Part shown: positions 24,211 through 33,459 of the stretch, one piece after another
Layout: each line of letters begins with the position of its first letter
Position numbering within the stretch: the stretch's first letter is position 1
Source of the DNA: Scandinavium vulneris_A
GTDB taxonomy: Bacteria; Pseudomonadota; Gammaproteobacteria; Enterobacterales; Enterobacteriaceae
DNA: 64,000 bases
Direction: 5' to 3'
NCBI GenBank assembly: GCA_046518185.1
Contig: JBKGRZ010000008.1
Location: 67,352-131,351 of the forward strand
Translations under genes and position numbers: made by a program
The notes under the pieces: generated by a model
Databases searched by the model: none
Told to the model about the DNA's origin: nothing
What the model saw: the letters and a program-made list of their open reading frames with translations, nothing else

Positions 24211-24819
24211 TTACTGCCATTCGCCGTTGCGGATAACGCCAACCGCCAGCCCTTCGATGGAGAAGTTCTGCTGGCGCAGATCGACCACAATCGGGGAAAA
24301 CTCACTGTTTTCCGGCAGTAGTTCAACGGTGCTGCCCTGCTTTTTCAGGCGTTTCACGGTCACTTCGTCATCGATACGGGCGACAACCACCTGGCCGTTA
24401 CGCACGTCCTGGGTTTTGTGTACCGCCAGCAGATCGCCGTCGAGAATACCGATATCACGCATCGACATGCCGCTAACGCGCAGCAGGAAATCAGCGCTCG
24501 GCTTAAACATCGCTGGATCGACCTGGTAATGTGCTTCGATATGTTGCTGTGCCAGCAGGGGTTCACCTGCTGCGACGCGGCCAATCAGCGGAATGCCTGA
24601 TTCTTCTTCAATCAGCAGACGAATACCGCGGGATGCGCCGGATACAATCTCGATGACGCCTTTACGTGCCAGCGCTTTCAGGTGCTCTTCAGCCGCGTTC
24701 GGGGAACGGAACCCCAAGCGCTGCGCGATTTCCGCACGCGTTGGCGGCATGCCCGTTTGGCTGATGTGATCCCGGATAAGATCGAACACCTCTTGCTGCC
24801 TGGTCGTTAACGCTTTCAT
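24211..24819 (-). CDS. lexA: LexA repressor, SOS regulator
   Basis: 202 aa, E. coli length. The N-terminal winged helix covers residues 1-70 (PPTRAEIAQRLGFRSPNAAEE). Self-cleavage occurs at A84-G85 in RVAAGEP, with S119 (GMSM) and K156 (VKR) as the catalytic dyad, all at the standard positions. It represses SOS genes including itself, dinF and uvrA in this window, until RecA filaments trigger cleavage. Two SOS boxes lie just upstream. Confidence 0.99.
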   Translation of the reverse strand: MKALTTRQQEVFDLIRDHISQTGMPPTRAEIAQRLGFRSPNAAEEHLKALARKGVIEIVSGASRGIRLLIEEESGIPLIGRVAAGEPLLAQQHIEAHYQVDPAMFKPSADFLLRVSGMSMRDIGILDGDLLAVHKTQDVRNGQVVVARIDDEVTVKRLKKQGSTVELLPENSEFSPIVVDLRQQNFSIEGLAVGVIRNGEWQ

Positions 24820-24827
24820 TCCGCCCC

Positions 24828-24843
24828 CTGGGTGTATATACAG
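24828..24843. promoter_or_regulatory. SOS box proximal to lexA
   Basis: CTGTATATACACCCAG on the minus strand, 9 bp before the lexA start. It fits CTG-N10-CAG and is one of the two LexA sites of the autoregulated promoter. Confidence 0.9.
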
Positions 24844-24848
24844 TTATG

Positions 24849-24864
24849 CTGTGAGTATATACAG
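24849..24864. promoter_or_regulatory. SOS box distal to lexA
   Basis: CTGTATATACTCACAG on the minus strand, centred 21 bp (two helical turns) from the proximal box. This is the same tandem arrangement as in E. coli and allows cooperative autorepression. Confidence 0.92.
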
Positions 24865-24928
24865 CTAATGGCGATTTTGGAACCGCAAAACGCACAAAAA
24901 ACCAGACGTTTGCGTAATTATGCGAGCG

Positions 24929-25297
24929 TTAGCGAAAATGCGTCCACAGCAGCGACACCCAGGTGAAGACGGCGACCATAATCGACAGCAGTACCGCGGC
25001 GGAGCCCATGTCTTTAGCTCGCCCGGACAGCTCGTGACGTTCTGTGCCGATGCGATCGACCACGGCTTCAATCGCACTGTTGAGAATTTCCACTATCATC
25101 ACCAACAGGACCGAGCCAATCAGCAGCACCCGGGTTATCGCATCCACGTCTAACCAACAGGCAATAATGACGGCGATAATGGCGGCGGTTCCCTCCTGGC
25201 GAAAGGCCGCTTCGTTTTGCCATGCGGCGCGGAAGCCCTTCCAGGAATAGCCTGCCGCTTTGAAGATTCGGGTGAACCCGGTGGTATCATTTGCCAT
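24929..25297 (-). CDS. dgkA: Diacylglycerol kinase DgkA
   Basis: 122 aa from ATG 25297, the E. coli length; the preceding TTG is not needed. Three membrane helices, with the conserved active-site stretch VEILNSAIEAVVDRIG and ELSGRAKDMGSAAV. It phosphorylates diacylglycerol left from membrane-derived oligosaccharide synthesis back to phosphatidic acid in the inner membrane. It is divergent from plsB across 128 bp, which links it to phospholipid synthesis. Confidence 0.97.
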   Translation of the reverse strand: MANDTTGFTRIFKAAGYSWKGFRAAWQNEAAFRQEGTAAIIAVIIACWLDVDAITRVLLIGSVLLVMIVEILNSAIEAVVDRIGTERHELSGRAKDMGSAAVLLSIMVAVFTWVSLLWTHFR

Positions 25298-25425
25298 CAA
25301 AAGAACCTTTTACATTATTAGCGTCAATGTCGGTGTGTGCCGCGCGTGGTAGAACAGATATTCTGTGCACTTTCTGTTATCCTTGCGGCGCATTTGCATG
25401 ATTAACCAGAGGCTTTACATCGTTT

Positions 25426-27846
25426 ATGTCTGGCTGGCCACGAATTTACTATAAATTACTGAATTTACCATTAAGCGTGCTGGTAAAAAGCAAGTCTATC
25501 CCGGCAAATCCTGCCGAGGAGCTGGGACTCGATACCTCACGCCCAATTATGTATGTTCTGCCGTATAACTCGAAAGCAGATCTGCTGACCTTACGCGCCC
25601 AGTGTCTGGCGCATGACCTCCCGGATCCGCTGGAACCGCTGGAGATCGACGGCACCGTGTTGCCGCGCTACGTGTTCATTCACGGCGGGCCGCGCGCGTT
25701 TACGTATTACACGCCGAAAGAAGAGTCTATCAAGCTCTTCCATAATTATCTGGATTTGCATCGCAGCAATCCAGAACTCGATGTGCAAATGGTCCCTGTG
25801 TCGGTGATGTTTGGTCGCTCACCGGGCCGTGAAAAAGGCGAAGCTAATCCGCCACTGCGCATGATGAACGGCTTCCAGAAATTCTTCGCCGTGACCTGGC
25901 TTGGTCGCGACAGCTTCGTGCGTTTCTCGCCGTCCGTGTCGCTGCGCCGCATGGCCACCGAGCATGGCACCGATAAAATCATCGCTCAGAAGCTGGCCCG
26001 CGTGGCGCGTACCCATTTTGCCCGTCAGCGTCTGGCTGCCGTTGGCCCGCGTCTGCCTGCCCGTCAGGACTTGTTCAATAAGCTGCTGGCGTCCAAAGCG
26101 ATTGCCCGTGCGGTGGAAGACGAAGCGCGTAGCAAGAAAATCTCCCATGAAAAAGCACAGCAGAACGCCATTGCGCTGATGGAAGAGATTGCCGCCAACT
26201 TCTCTTACGAGATGATTCGTCTCACCGACCGCGTACTCGGCTTCACCTGGAACCGTTTGTACCAGGGGATCAACGTCAATAACGCCGAGCGCGTGCGTCA
26301 GTTGGCGCACGACGGCCATGAGATTGTCTATGTGCCCTGCCACCGCAGCCACATGGACTACATGCTGCTCTCTTACGTGCTTTATCACCAGGGCCTGGTA
26401 CCGCCGCATATCGCCGCCGGCATCAACCTGAATTTCTGGCCCGCGGGCCCGATATTCCGCCGCCTGGGCGCGTTCTTTATTCGTCGTACCTTCAAGGGTA
26501 ACAAGCTGTATTCCACCGTATTCCGCGAATACTTAGGCGAGCTGTTCAGCCGCGGCTATTCCGTTGAGTACTTCGTGGAAGGCGGGCGTTCCCGTACCGG
26601 TCGTCTGCTGGATCCAAAAACCGGCACCCTGTCGATGACCATTCAGGCAATGCTGCGTGGCGGCACCCGTCCAATCACCCTTGTGCCTATTTACATCGGC
26701 TACGAGCACGTGATGGAAGTGGGCACCTACGCCAAAGAGCTGCGCGGGGCGACCAAAGAGAAAGAGAGCCTGCCGCAGATGCTGCGCGGCCTGAGCAAAC
26801 TGCGTAATCTCGGTCAGGGCTACGTCAACTTTGGCGAACCGATGCCGCTGATGACCTATCTCAATCAGCACGTGCCGGAGTGGCGGGAGTCCATCGACCC
26901 GATTGAATCCATTCGTCCGGCCTGGCTGACACCGACCGTGAACAACATCGCCGAAGACCTGATGGTGCGCATTAACAACGCCGGGGCGGCCAACGCCATG
27001 AACCTGTGTGTGACGGCGCTGCTGGCCTCGCGTCAGCGCTCGCTGACCCGTGAACAGCTAACCGAGCAGCTCGATTGCTATCTGCAGCTGATGCGCAATG
27101 TGCCGTACTCCTCGGATTCCACCGTGCCCTCTGCCACCGCCGGTGAGCTTATCGATCACGCGTTGCAGATGAACAAGTTCGAAGTCGAGAAAGACACCAT
27201 CGGCGATATCATCATCCTGCCGCGCGAGCAGGCAGTGCTGATGACCTACTATCGCAACAACATCACTCACATGCTGATGATCCCGTCGCTGCTGGCCGCG
27301 ATTGTGACCCAGCATCGCAAAATCTCCCGCGCGGAGATGGTGCGACATGTGGAAGTGCTGTACCCGATGCTGAAAGCCGAGCTGTTCCTGCGCTGGGAAA
27401 AAGACGAGCTGGCGGGCGTTATCGACCTGCTGCTGGCCGAGATGCAGCGTCAGGCGCTGATCACCGTTGAGAATGACGACGTTAGCGTCAATCCGTCGCA
27501 CTCCCGTACCCTGCAACTGCTGGCTGCCGGGGCCCGTGAAACGCTGCAACGCTACGCCATTACCTTCTGGCTGCTGAGCGCGAATCCGTCCATCAACCGC
27601 AGCACGCTGGAGAAAGAGAGCCGCACCGTGGCACAACGTCTGTCAGTGCTGCATGGCATCAACGCGCCGGAGTTCTTCGATAAAGCGGTGTTCAGTACCC
27701 TGGTGCTGACCCTGCGTGACGAAGGCTACATCAGTGATACCGGCGATGCCGAACCGGCGGAAACGCTGAAGGTGTATCAGATGCTGGCGGAGCTGATTGC
27801 TTCCGATGTGCGTCTGACCGTCGAGAGCGCCAATCAGGACGCCTGA
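25426..27846 (+). CDS. plsB: Glycerol-3-phosphate 1-O-acyltransferase PlsB
   Basis: 806 aa, about the E. coli length. The acyltransferase HX4D motif is HRSHMD with H306 and D311, followed by GAFFIRRTFKGNKLYSTVF and the FVEGGRSRTGRLLDPKTG substrate-binding blocks. It uses acyl-ACP or acyl-CoA to make lysophosphatidate, the first step of phospholipid synthesis, as a peripheral inner-membrane protein. It ends in a strong bidirectional terminator shared with ubiA. Confidence 0.98.
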   Translation: MSGWPRIYYKLLNLPLSVLVKSKSIPANPAEELGLDTSRPIMYVLPYNSKADLLTLRAQCLAHDLPDPLEPLEIDGTVLPRYVFIHGGPRAFTYYTPKEESIKLFHNYLDLHRSNPELDVQMVPVSVMFGRSPGREKGEANPPLRMMNGFQKFFAVTWLGRDSFVRFSPSVSLRRMATEHGTDKIIAQKLARVARTHFARQRLAAVGPRLPARQDLFNKLLASKAIARAVEDEARSKKISHEKAQQNAIALMEEIAANFSYEMIRLTDRVLGFTWNRLYQGINVNNAERVRQLAHDGHEIVYVPCHRSHMDYMLLSYVLYHQGLVPPHIAAGINLNFWPAGPIFRRLGAFFIRRTFKGNKLYSTVFREYLGELFSRGYSVEYFVEGGRSRTGRLLDPKTGTLSMTIQAMLRGGTRPITLVPIYIGYEHVMEVGTYAKELRGATKEKESLPQMLRGLSKLRNLGQGYVNFGEPMPLMTYLNQHVPEWRESIDPIESIRPAWLTPTVNNIAEDLMVRINNAGAANAMNLCVTALLASRQRSLTREQLTEQLDCYLQLMRNVPYSSDSTVPSATAGELIDHALQMNKFEVEKDTIGDIIILPREQAVLMTYYRNNITHMLMIPSLLAAIVTQHRKISRAEMVRHVEVLYPMLKAELFLRWEKDELAGVIDLLLAEMQRQALITVENDDVSVNPSHSRTLQLLAAGARETLQRYAITFWLLSANPSINRSTLEKESRTVAQRLSVLHGINAPEFFDKAVFSTLVLTLRDEGYISDTGDAEPAETLKVYQMLAELIASDVRLTVESANQDA

Positions 27847-27862
27847 CCTTAGCGCGTAAAAA

Positions 27863-27896
27863 AGCCGGAGCAATGTGAGTTGCTCCGGCTTTTTTG
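27863..27896. terminator. plsB/ubiA bidirectional terminator
   Basis: AGCCGGAGCAA and TTGCTCCGGCT with a short loop, flanked by an A-run on the left and a T-run on the right, between the convergent plsB and ubiA stops. A further GC-rich REP-like inverted repeat (CCCGGCG/CCGCCGGG) follows at about 27902-27925. Confidence 0.92.
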
Positions 27897-27932
27897 TTTT
27901 TGCCCGGCGAGCATTGCGCCGCCGGGAAGAGG

Positions 27933-28802
27933 TTAAAGCATATAACTCATCGCCAGACCGATAAACAACACCAGCCCCACGTAGTTATTGTTCATAAACG
28001 CTTTAAAGCAGGCATCACGATCGCGGTTTTTAATCAGCTTCTGCTGATAAATAAACAGCGCCCCGGCGATGAAAATTGACCAGTAGAATTCCCAGTTCAG
28101 ATGGCTCAGCCAGCCGACCGCCACCATCAATCCCAGCGATAAGACCTGCAAAATCCCGATGATCAGCTTGTCGTGTTTGCCAAACAGAATCGCGGTAGAT
28201 TTGACGCCAATCTTTAAATCGTCATCCCGGTCAACCATCGCATATTCGGTATCGTAGGCCACCGTCCAGCAGATATTCGCCAGGAACATCAGCCAGCAGC
28301 TCAGCGGCAACGATTCACTGACCGCGGCATAGGCCATCGGGATAGACCAGCCAAACGCCGCGCCCAGCACCACCTGTGGCAGATGGGTGTAGCGTTTCAT
28401 AAACGGATACACCCACGCCAGCGCCAGACCGGCCACCGACAGCAGAATAGTCATGGTGTTGAGCGTCAGCACCAGCAGGAACGAGAGCACCACCAGCACC
28501 ACAAACAGGATGCGCGCCTCTTTTTCGCTGATATCGCCGCTCGGTAACGGGCGATGGGCGGTGCGTTTGACGTGACCATCAATTTTACGGTCGGCGTAGT
28601 CGTTCACCACGCAGCCCGCGGCACGCATCATCCACACCCCCGCCACGAACACCGCGAGGATCCACAGCGGCGGTACGCCAGGCATGGCTACCCACAGCGC
28701 CCACAGCGTCGGCCAGAGCAGCAGCAGCGAGCCTATCGGCTTATCAATACGCATCAGACGGCTATAAGCCTGGAGCTTATTTTGCGTCAGACTCCTCTCC
28801 AT
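27933..28802 (-). CDS. ubiA: 4-hydroxybenzoate octaprenyltransferase UbiA
   Basis: 289 aa with about eight membrane helices. The two aspartate-rich motifs that bind Mg-prenyl diphosphate are visible: NDYADRKIDG in the first half and DTEYAMVDRDDDLKIGVKS in the second. It joins octaprenyl diphosphate to 4-hydroxybenzoate in the inner membrane, the second step of ubiquinone synthesis. It follows ubiC by 13 bp on the same strand, so the two form an operon. Confidence 0.97.
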   Translation of the reverse strand: MERSLTQNKLQAYSRLMRIDKPIGSLLLLWPTLWALWVAMPGVPPLWILAVFVAGVWMMRAAGCVVNDYADRKIDGHVKRTAHRPLPSGDISEKEARILFVVLVVLSFLLVLTLNTMTILLSVAGLALAWVYPFMKRYTHLPQVVLGAAFGWSIPMAYAAVSESLPLSCWLMFLANICWTVAYDTEYAMVDRDDDLKIGVKSTAILFGKHDKLIIGILQVLSLGLMVAVGWLSHLNWEFYWSIFIAGALFIYQQKLIKNRDRDACFKAFMNNNYVGLVLFIGLAMSYML

Positions 28803-28815
28803 AATTCTCTTCCTC

Positions 28816-29313
28816 TCAGTACAGCGGCGACGCAGGCAGAAACAGCTCGGTTAACAGCAGCGGTTTTCCGCTCAGCCGGAGGCGGGAACGACGCCCCCAC
28901 AGCTCTGCATCTTTACCAATTTCAATAAAATCACGGGTTAAGGTGGATGAGGTAAACAGGTAGCGCCCCAGCGGGGTTTTGCCGAGCTGTTGCAGCGCCA
29001 GCTCCGGTCCCGACAGGGTAGATTCCGGCACCACCGTTCGCCCGGCAAGCCAGGGTTCGCCGTCGGCGCAGAGCAAAATCTCACGCAGCCAGTAGCGCGG
29101 CTCGGCGGGCAGCAGCGCCAGTTCTTCGGCGACCTCATCCTGACCCACGAAATCTTCACGCACCAGCGTCACGGTGACGCGCTTGCCCTGCTGTTCAAAA
29201 CGTTTGGTCATGGAATCTTCCAGCAGCAGCCAGTCGAGCAGCGCCGCATCGAGTTCCGGAAGGGTGGTGTAATAGCGTAGTGCACGCAGCTGCGCCAGCG
29301 CAGGGTGTGACAT
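28816..29313 (-). CDS. ubiC: Chorismate pyruvate-lyase UbiC
   Basis: 165 aa from ATG 29313, exactly the E. coli length, with GGAGAG upstream; the longer frame would add 35 unrelated residues. Family landmarks are WLLLEDSMTKRFEQQGKRV and YWLREILLCADGEPWLAGRT, with GRYLFTSSTLTRD near the end. It converts chorismate to 4-hydroxybenzoate and pyruvate in the cytoplasm, the first committed step of ubiquinone synthesis. Its product feeds the adjacent UbiA. Confidence 0.96.
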   Translation of the reverse strand: MSHPALAQLRALRYYTTLPELDAALLDWLLLEDSMTKRFEQQGKRVTVTLVREDFVGQDEVAEELALLPAEPRYWLREILLCADGEPWLAGRTVVPESTLSGPELALQQLGKTPLGRYLFTSSTLTRDFIEIGKDAELWGRRSRLRLSGKPLLLTELFLPASPLY

Positions 29314-29432
29314 GCCAGACTCTCCGATACAAAACTTATCGGCATTGTATCGTAGAAAAGGGTTAGCGGGAGGAAGAAACGTTAATATCCGCGCGGCGGC
29401 GCAACAGGGATGCAACATCCGCCGTTGCGTCA

Positions 29433-29462
29433 GAAAAAACGGTGCGTCGAGGGAGACGCACC
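29433..29462 (-). terminator. malM terminator
   Basis: GGTGCGTC-GAGGGA-GACGCACC, with a run of six U following on the minus strand, 43 bp past the malM stop; it ends the malK-lamB-malM transcript. Confidence 0.88.
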
Positions 29463-29504
29463 GAATGGCCAGGGCCTAAACATCAGCAATGTGGGGAGAT
29501 GTTT

Positions 29505-30470
29505 TTACCCCTTGCCTTTTACACTACTGATAAAGGTGGAACGCGCTGAAGTCGAACCGAGGCGCTCGGCTTCGTTTAACAGTTTCAGGGCTTTATCGAT
29601 ATTGCCCTCTTTCACAGCCTGTTTAATTGCGTTGTTGAAATAGCTTTCGGTGTCATTGAGAACCGGTTCGCTCTTCGCTGCCGGTGCTGATGCCGCGGTG
29701 GCTGAGGCTGCGACTGCCGCCGTCGCCGGGGCGGCCGCAGGTGCGCTGTAAACCGGTGCCGCCGTGTTACCCACGGTGACCGGACCAGGGCCTGAAGAAC
29801 CAAACAGTGGGCCAACCAGCACGCTGGAGGCGGACGAGGTTTTCACTTTCAGCTTCAGCGTGCCTTCGGTCACGTGCCGGGCAATCGGGTCCGGAATATC
29901 CGGCACCGCATTACCTGTACCTTTAGCGTAGGCTTTTGCCGGGTCAATCAGGGTCGTGGTTTGCTGCAAATCTTGCGGGGTGGTGAACACCAGCACATAA
30001 ATTTTCTGCTGACCCAATGCTGGGGTCAGACGCATTACCCCTTCCAGACGGTCGGCGCTCATGACGCCCGGCTCCTGGTAGGTAAAGTAGCTGCTCGGGA
30101 AGAACGCCGATGGCGTCATGTTCTGATCCAGAATCAGCACGTTCGGCGCATACACGCTGGTTTGTTTGTTCACTTCACTGGTGAGGGTAATGTTCAACTC
30201 ACCAATATTTGCCGGGACGCTGTACGCCGCCACCGGGCCAGAGATCCCCGGCACGTTTAGCGACTGACCGCCACCGGAGAGAGAAGTGGTTTGGGTTTTA
30301 GCTTGATCAACGGGCGTCCAGACCAACTGCTGTAGCGCCGTTGCCGGGATAGCCGGTGCGGCAGTGGTGTTCTGCGGCACGAAATTCACTTCAGCAAAAC
30401 TGACGGCAGGGACGCTTGCCAGCAGACCAGCAGAGAGGCACAGCGCGATGAGACTTTTGTTCATTTTCAT
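29505..30470 (-). CDS. malM: Periplasmic maltose-operon protein MalM
   Basis: 321 aa from ATG 30470 (MKMNKSLIALCLSAGLLAS), with GAGGTGA upstream; a GTG three codons earlier is in frame but lies in the ribosome binding site. The signal peptide ends near VSFA-EVNF. Conserved stretches PNVLILDQNMTPSAFFPSSY and ALKLLNEAERLGSTSARST match E. coli MalM. A low-complexity Ala/Pro linker separates the two parts. It is the last gene of the malK-lamB-malM operon. Its function in maltodextrin use is not well defined. Confidence 0.95.
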   Translation of the reverse strand: MKMNKSLIALCLSAGLLASVPAVSFAEVNFVPQNTTAAPAIPATALQQLVWTPVDQAKTQTTSLSGGGQSLNVPGISGPVAAYSVPANIGELNITLTSEVNKQTSVYAPNVLILDQNMTPSAFFPSSYFTYQEPGVMSADRLEGVMRLTPALGQQKIYVLVFTTPQDLQQTTTLIDPAKAYAKGTGNAVPDIPDPIARHVTEGTLKLKVKTSSASSVLVGPLFGSSGPGPVTVGNTAAPVYSAPAAAPATAAVAASATAASAPAAKSEPVLNDTESYFNNAIKQAVKEGNIDKALKLLNEAERLGSTSARSTFISSVKGKG

Positions 30471-30531
30471 TTTTATCACCTCAAAGACAGGGCTCAGCGG
30501 TAGCCAGGCAATAGCGCGCTGAGTCTAAAAC

Positions 30532-30551
30532 AGAGGGACTTTCGTCCCTCT
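30532..30551 (-). terminator. Hairpin between lamB and malM
   Basis: AGAGGGAC-TTTC-GTCCCTCT, perfect 8-bp stem, then GTTTTAG on the minus strand, in the 117-bp gap between lamB and malM. It probably stabilises the lamB message or causes partial termination, which would lower malM expression. Confidence 0.6.
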
Positions 30552-30587
30552 TTGTGTGGCATAACAGTGGGTTAACTTAACTGCGAA

Positions 30588-31937
30588 TTACCACCAGATT
30601 TCCATCTGGGCACCGAAGCTCCACTCGTCGTTGTCGCCACGGCCAAGGCCAGCGGTCTGCATACCGAAGTTGGAGTTGTAGTTTCCGTTGTTGGTCGCTG
30701 GGCTGCCGGAAGTGTCGTAACCCCATTTCTCATCCCACTTGGCGTAGGTGGCGAACACACGGATAGCCGGACGGGACCAGATGCTGTCGCCAGCCTGCCA
30801 TTGTTGTGCGAGGGTAATTTTGTACTGGTTGTTGGTGTCGCCGGTGTTCTGGGATTTGACGTTGTCGTAGCCCACTTCCAGCAAGGTGCTCATGATAGGG
30901 GTCCATTTGTACATCGGACGAACACCGACGGTATACCATTTGGTGCCGTTGTTGTTATCCCAGTTGATGTCCTGGTACATACCAACGTACATCAGGTCCC
31001 AGCTGTCGCCCAGGGAGATTGCACCGTGGTCGAGGATACGCAGCAGGTGGCCGTCGTTGTTAATGCCGTACGCGTACAGTTTGCCGCTCTCGTCATTGCC
31101 GAGACCAACACCAGCACCCTGTGCCTGGCCTTTACCCTGAGAAGTCATGGAGTCGGTGGCGTACTGCACCACAAACTTGTTAAAGCCTTTCAGCATGCTC
31201 TGGGTGTGTTCAGCGGTGAACATCCAGCCATCTTTCGATGCCTGTGGCTGCAGGTAGTAATCGTCATTTACGTTGGTGTGACCGTAATCCACACCCAGCT
31301 CCAGGGTACCGCCTGGGTTGATTTCCATCTGGCCCAAACGCACGTCAAACACGTCGTTGGCGGTTGAGGAGGTGTAATCACGAATATTGTCGCTGGCGAA
31401 GGCATTGGAGCCGCCTGCTTCGGTCGAACGGGTTGCCGCGAAGGAGAGTTTACCGATGCCCACATCCACGTTTTCCAGACCTGCACCCGGACCGGAGATA
31501 TCCCAGTAGTAGAAGTCGATCATGTGAACGTCGTGACGTTGATAGAAGCGCTTACCGGCCCAGATAGTAGAACCTGGCAGAGCGTCGATCAGGTTTTTAC
31601 CCTGCACGTTCGCTTCACGGAATGCCGGGCTGGTCGCTTCCCAGTCGTTCTGCTGTGCTACGGAGTAAGCGACGTTGGTGTCGAAGTAGAAGCTCTTATC
31701 GCCCTCTTTCCACACTTCCTGACCAAATTTCAGTTCGGCGTACGTTTCACATTCGTTACCGAGACGATATTTACTTTGTGCGCCAGTTGCCTGGAAACAC
31801 TGTTGCGCGCCGCCGCTACCGGTCCAGCCGATACCCGAACGGGCGTAACCTTTAAAATCTACGGCGCCCGCGTGCGCAGACAAAATGCCTGCTGTCACGG
31901 CGATTGCCACTGGAAGTTTGCGCAGAGTAATCATCAT
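30588..31937 (-). CDS. lamB: Maltoporin LamB
   Basis: 449 aa from ATG 31937 (MMITLRKLPVAIAVTAGILS), with CTCAGGAGATAGA upstream. The signal peptide ends at AGA-VDFKGYARSGIG, the conserved mature start. It is an 18-strand outer-membrane barrel that forms a trimer and guides maltodextrins along an aromatic slide; it is also a phage receptor. The protein ends FGAQMEIWW, a proper barrel C-terminus. It lies 40 bp downstream of malK. Confidence 0.98.
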   Translation of the reverse strand: MMITLRKLPVAIAVTAGILSAHAGAVDFKGYARSGIGWTGSGGAQQCFQATGAQSKYRLGNECETYAELKFGQEVWKEGDKSFYFDTNVAYSVAQQNDWEATSPAFREANVQGKNLIDALPGSTIWAGKRFYQRHDVHMIDFYYWDISGPGAGLENVDVGIGKLSFAATRSTEAGGSNAFASDNIRDYTSSTANDVFDVRLGQMEINPGGTLELGVDYGHTNVNDDYYLQPQASKDGWMFTAEHTQSMLKGFNKFVVQYATDSMTSQGKGQAQGAGVGLGNDESGKLYAYGINNDGHLLRILDHGAISLGDSWDLMYVGMYQDINWDNNNGTKWYTVGVRPMYKWTPIMSTLLEVGYDNVKSQNTGDTNNQYKITLAQQWQAGDSIWSRPAIRVFATYAKWDEKWGYDTSGSPATNNGNYNSNFGMQTAGLGRGDNDEWSFGAQMEIWW

Positions 31938-31977
31938 TCTATCTCCTGAGACCATTGCTTTTCTTTTGTTATGGGAT

Positions 31978-33087
31978 TTAAACGCCCGGTTCTTTGTGCA
32001 GCCGACGACATGCGGAACCATCCTCACGGAACAGATGGCAACGCTCTGGCGGCAGACCGATAGCGAATGTGGCTCCCTCTTCTACCAACACCACGTCATT
32101 CTGGCGGTACACCAGGTTCTGACGGATGGCGGGGATCTGGATATGAATTTGCGTTTCGTGACCCAGTTGCTCGACGACCTGCACGTCCCCTTCGAGGGTG
32201 ACATCGGCGATATCACTCGGTAGAAGATGCTCAGGACGAATGCCTAATGACATGTTGGCGCCAACCTGCACGCCGGTACTTTCCACCGGCAGCCAGATTT
32301 GCTGACGGTTTGGCAATTCCACCTGCACCTGCTCAATGGCGGTGGCGGTGACTTTCACCGGCAGGAAGTTCATCTTCGGCGAGCCGATAAAGCCCGCGAC
32401 GAACCGGTCCGCCGGATAGTGATAAAGCTCGAGAGGCTTGCCGATTTGCGCCACGCGCCCGGCATCCAGCACCACGATTTTGTCGGCCAGGGTCATCGCT
32501 TCGACCTGATCGTGGGTGACGTAAATCATCGTGCGCCCCAGACGCTTATGCAGTCGGGAGATCTCAATACGCATCTGCACACGCAGTGCGGCATCGAGGT
32601 TTGAAAGCGGTTCATCGAGCAGGAACACCCGCGGCTCAGCCACCAGCGTACGGCCAATCGCCACGCGCTGACGCTGCCCGCCGGACAACGCTTTCGGTTT
32701 ACGCTCCAGAAGGTGAGCCAGCTGCAGCACTTCGGCCACCTGGGTCACGCGCTGGGCGATCACATCTTTTTTCGCCCCTGCAAGCTTGAGGCCAAACGAC
32801 ATGTTCTCTGCCACCGAGAGATGGGGGTAAAGCGCATAAGACTGAAACACCATGCCGATACCACGCTCGGCGGGCGGCGTGTCGTTCATCCGCTTGTCAC
32901 CAATCAGCAAGTCCCCACTGGTGATGGTTTCCAGCCCGGCGATCATGCGCAGCAGCGTGGATTTACCGCAGCCTGATGGCCCGACAAACACCACGAACTC
33001 CCCCTCATGGATGTCGAGATTGATGTCTTTCGACACCACCACGTCACCCCAGGCTTTCGTTACATTACGCAGCTGTACGCTCGCCAT
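31978..33087 (-). CDS. malK: Maltose ABC transporter ATPase MalK
   Basis: 369 aa. ABC motifs are Walker A GPSGCGKST, the signature LSGGQRQRVAIGRT, Walker B VFLLDEPLSNLD and the H-loop IYVTHDQVEAMTLAD. The C-terminal third is the regulatory domain that contacts MalT and enzyme IIA-Glc. It energises MalFGK2 on the inner face of the membrane. It is divergent from malE across a 372-bp control region with MalT-box-like sites. Confidence 0.99.
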   Translation of the reverse strand: MASVQLRNVTKAWGDVVVSKDINLDIHEGEFVVFVGPSGCGKSTLLRMIAGLETITSGDLLIGDKRMNDTPPAERGIGMVFQSYALYPHLSVAENMSFGLKLAGAKKDVIAQRVTQVAEVLQLAHLLERKPKALSGGQRQRVAIGRTLVAEPRVFLLDEPLSNLDAALRVQMRIEISRLHKRLGRTMIYVTHDQVEAMTLADKIVVLDAGRVAQIGKPLELYHYPADRFVAGFIGSPKMNFLPVKVTATAIEQVQVELPNRQQIWLPVESTGVQVGANMSLGIRPEHLLPSDIADVTLEGDVQVVEQLGHETQIHIQIPAIRQNLVYRQNDVVLVEEGATFAIGLPPERCHLFREDGSACRRLHKEPGV

Positions 33088-33459
33088 CCCCTTCTCCCTT
33101 GGTTACAACCTGTCACGAAAAGAAATATTCATTCTGGGGCTGACTATGCGCGACCAATAACTTTCGTGAATCCTCCACCCCCTGGGTTTTTGATGGGGGA
33201 GGAGACGGGAGGATGAGGAGGGCTGCTCTGCCCCCGCGTCTGGCGTGGCCTGGCGAAATTCGTGATGCACACGGCAAAATTCGGCGTCGTTTTGTGTGCG
33301 CCAGGACTCATAACTAAAGTTTATGCAACAGAGATCACAGAAAGGAGCGGTGGGGCGTAGGGTTGGGGAGGATGGAAAGAGGTTGCTAAGAAAGGAAACT
33401 CAGCGTTGTAAAAGCCACCAGGCGTATCCACGAGCACATCACCAAATAGGACGGGATAT
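33088..33459. promoter_or_regulatory. malK–malE divergent control region with MalT boxes
   Basis: No gene is seen here. At least four sites resemble the MalT box GGGGAKGAGG on the plus strand: GGGGAGGAGA at 33196-33205 (9/10), GAGGATGAGG at 33209-33218 (9/10), GGGGCGTAGG at 33352-33361 (8/10) and GGGGAGGATG at 33365-33374 (9/10). GGGGTGGAGG-like text also occurs on the minus strand near 33173-33183. In E. coli this region also binds CRP; I found no strong CRP match. It should drive malKlamBmalM leftward and malEFG rightward. Confidence 0.8.
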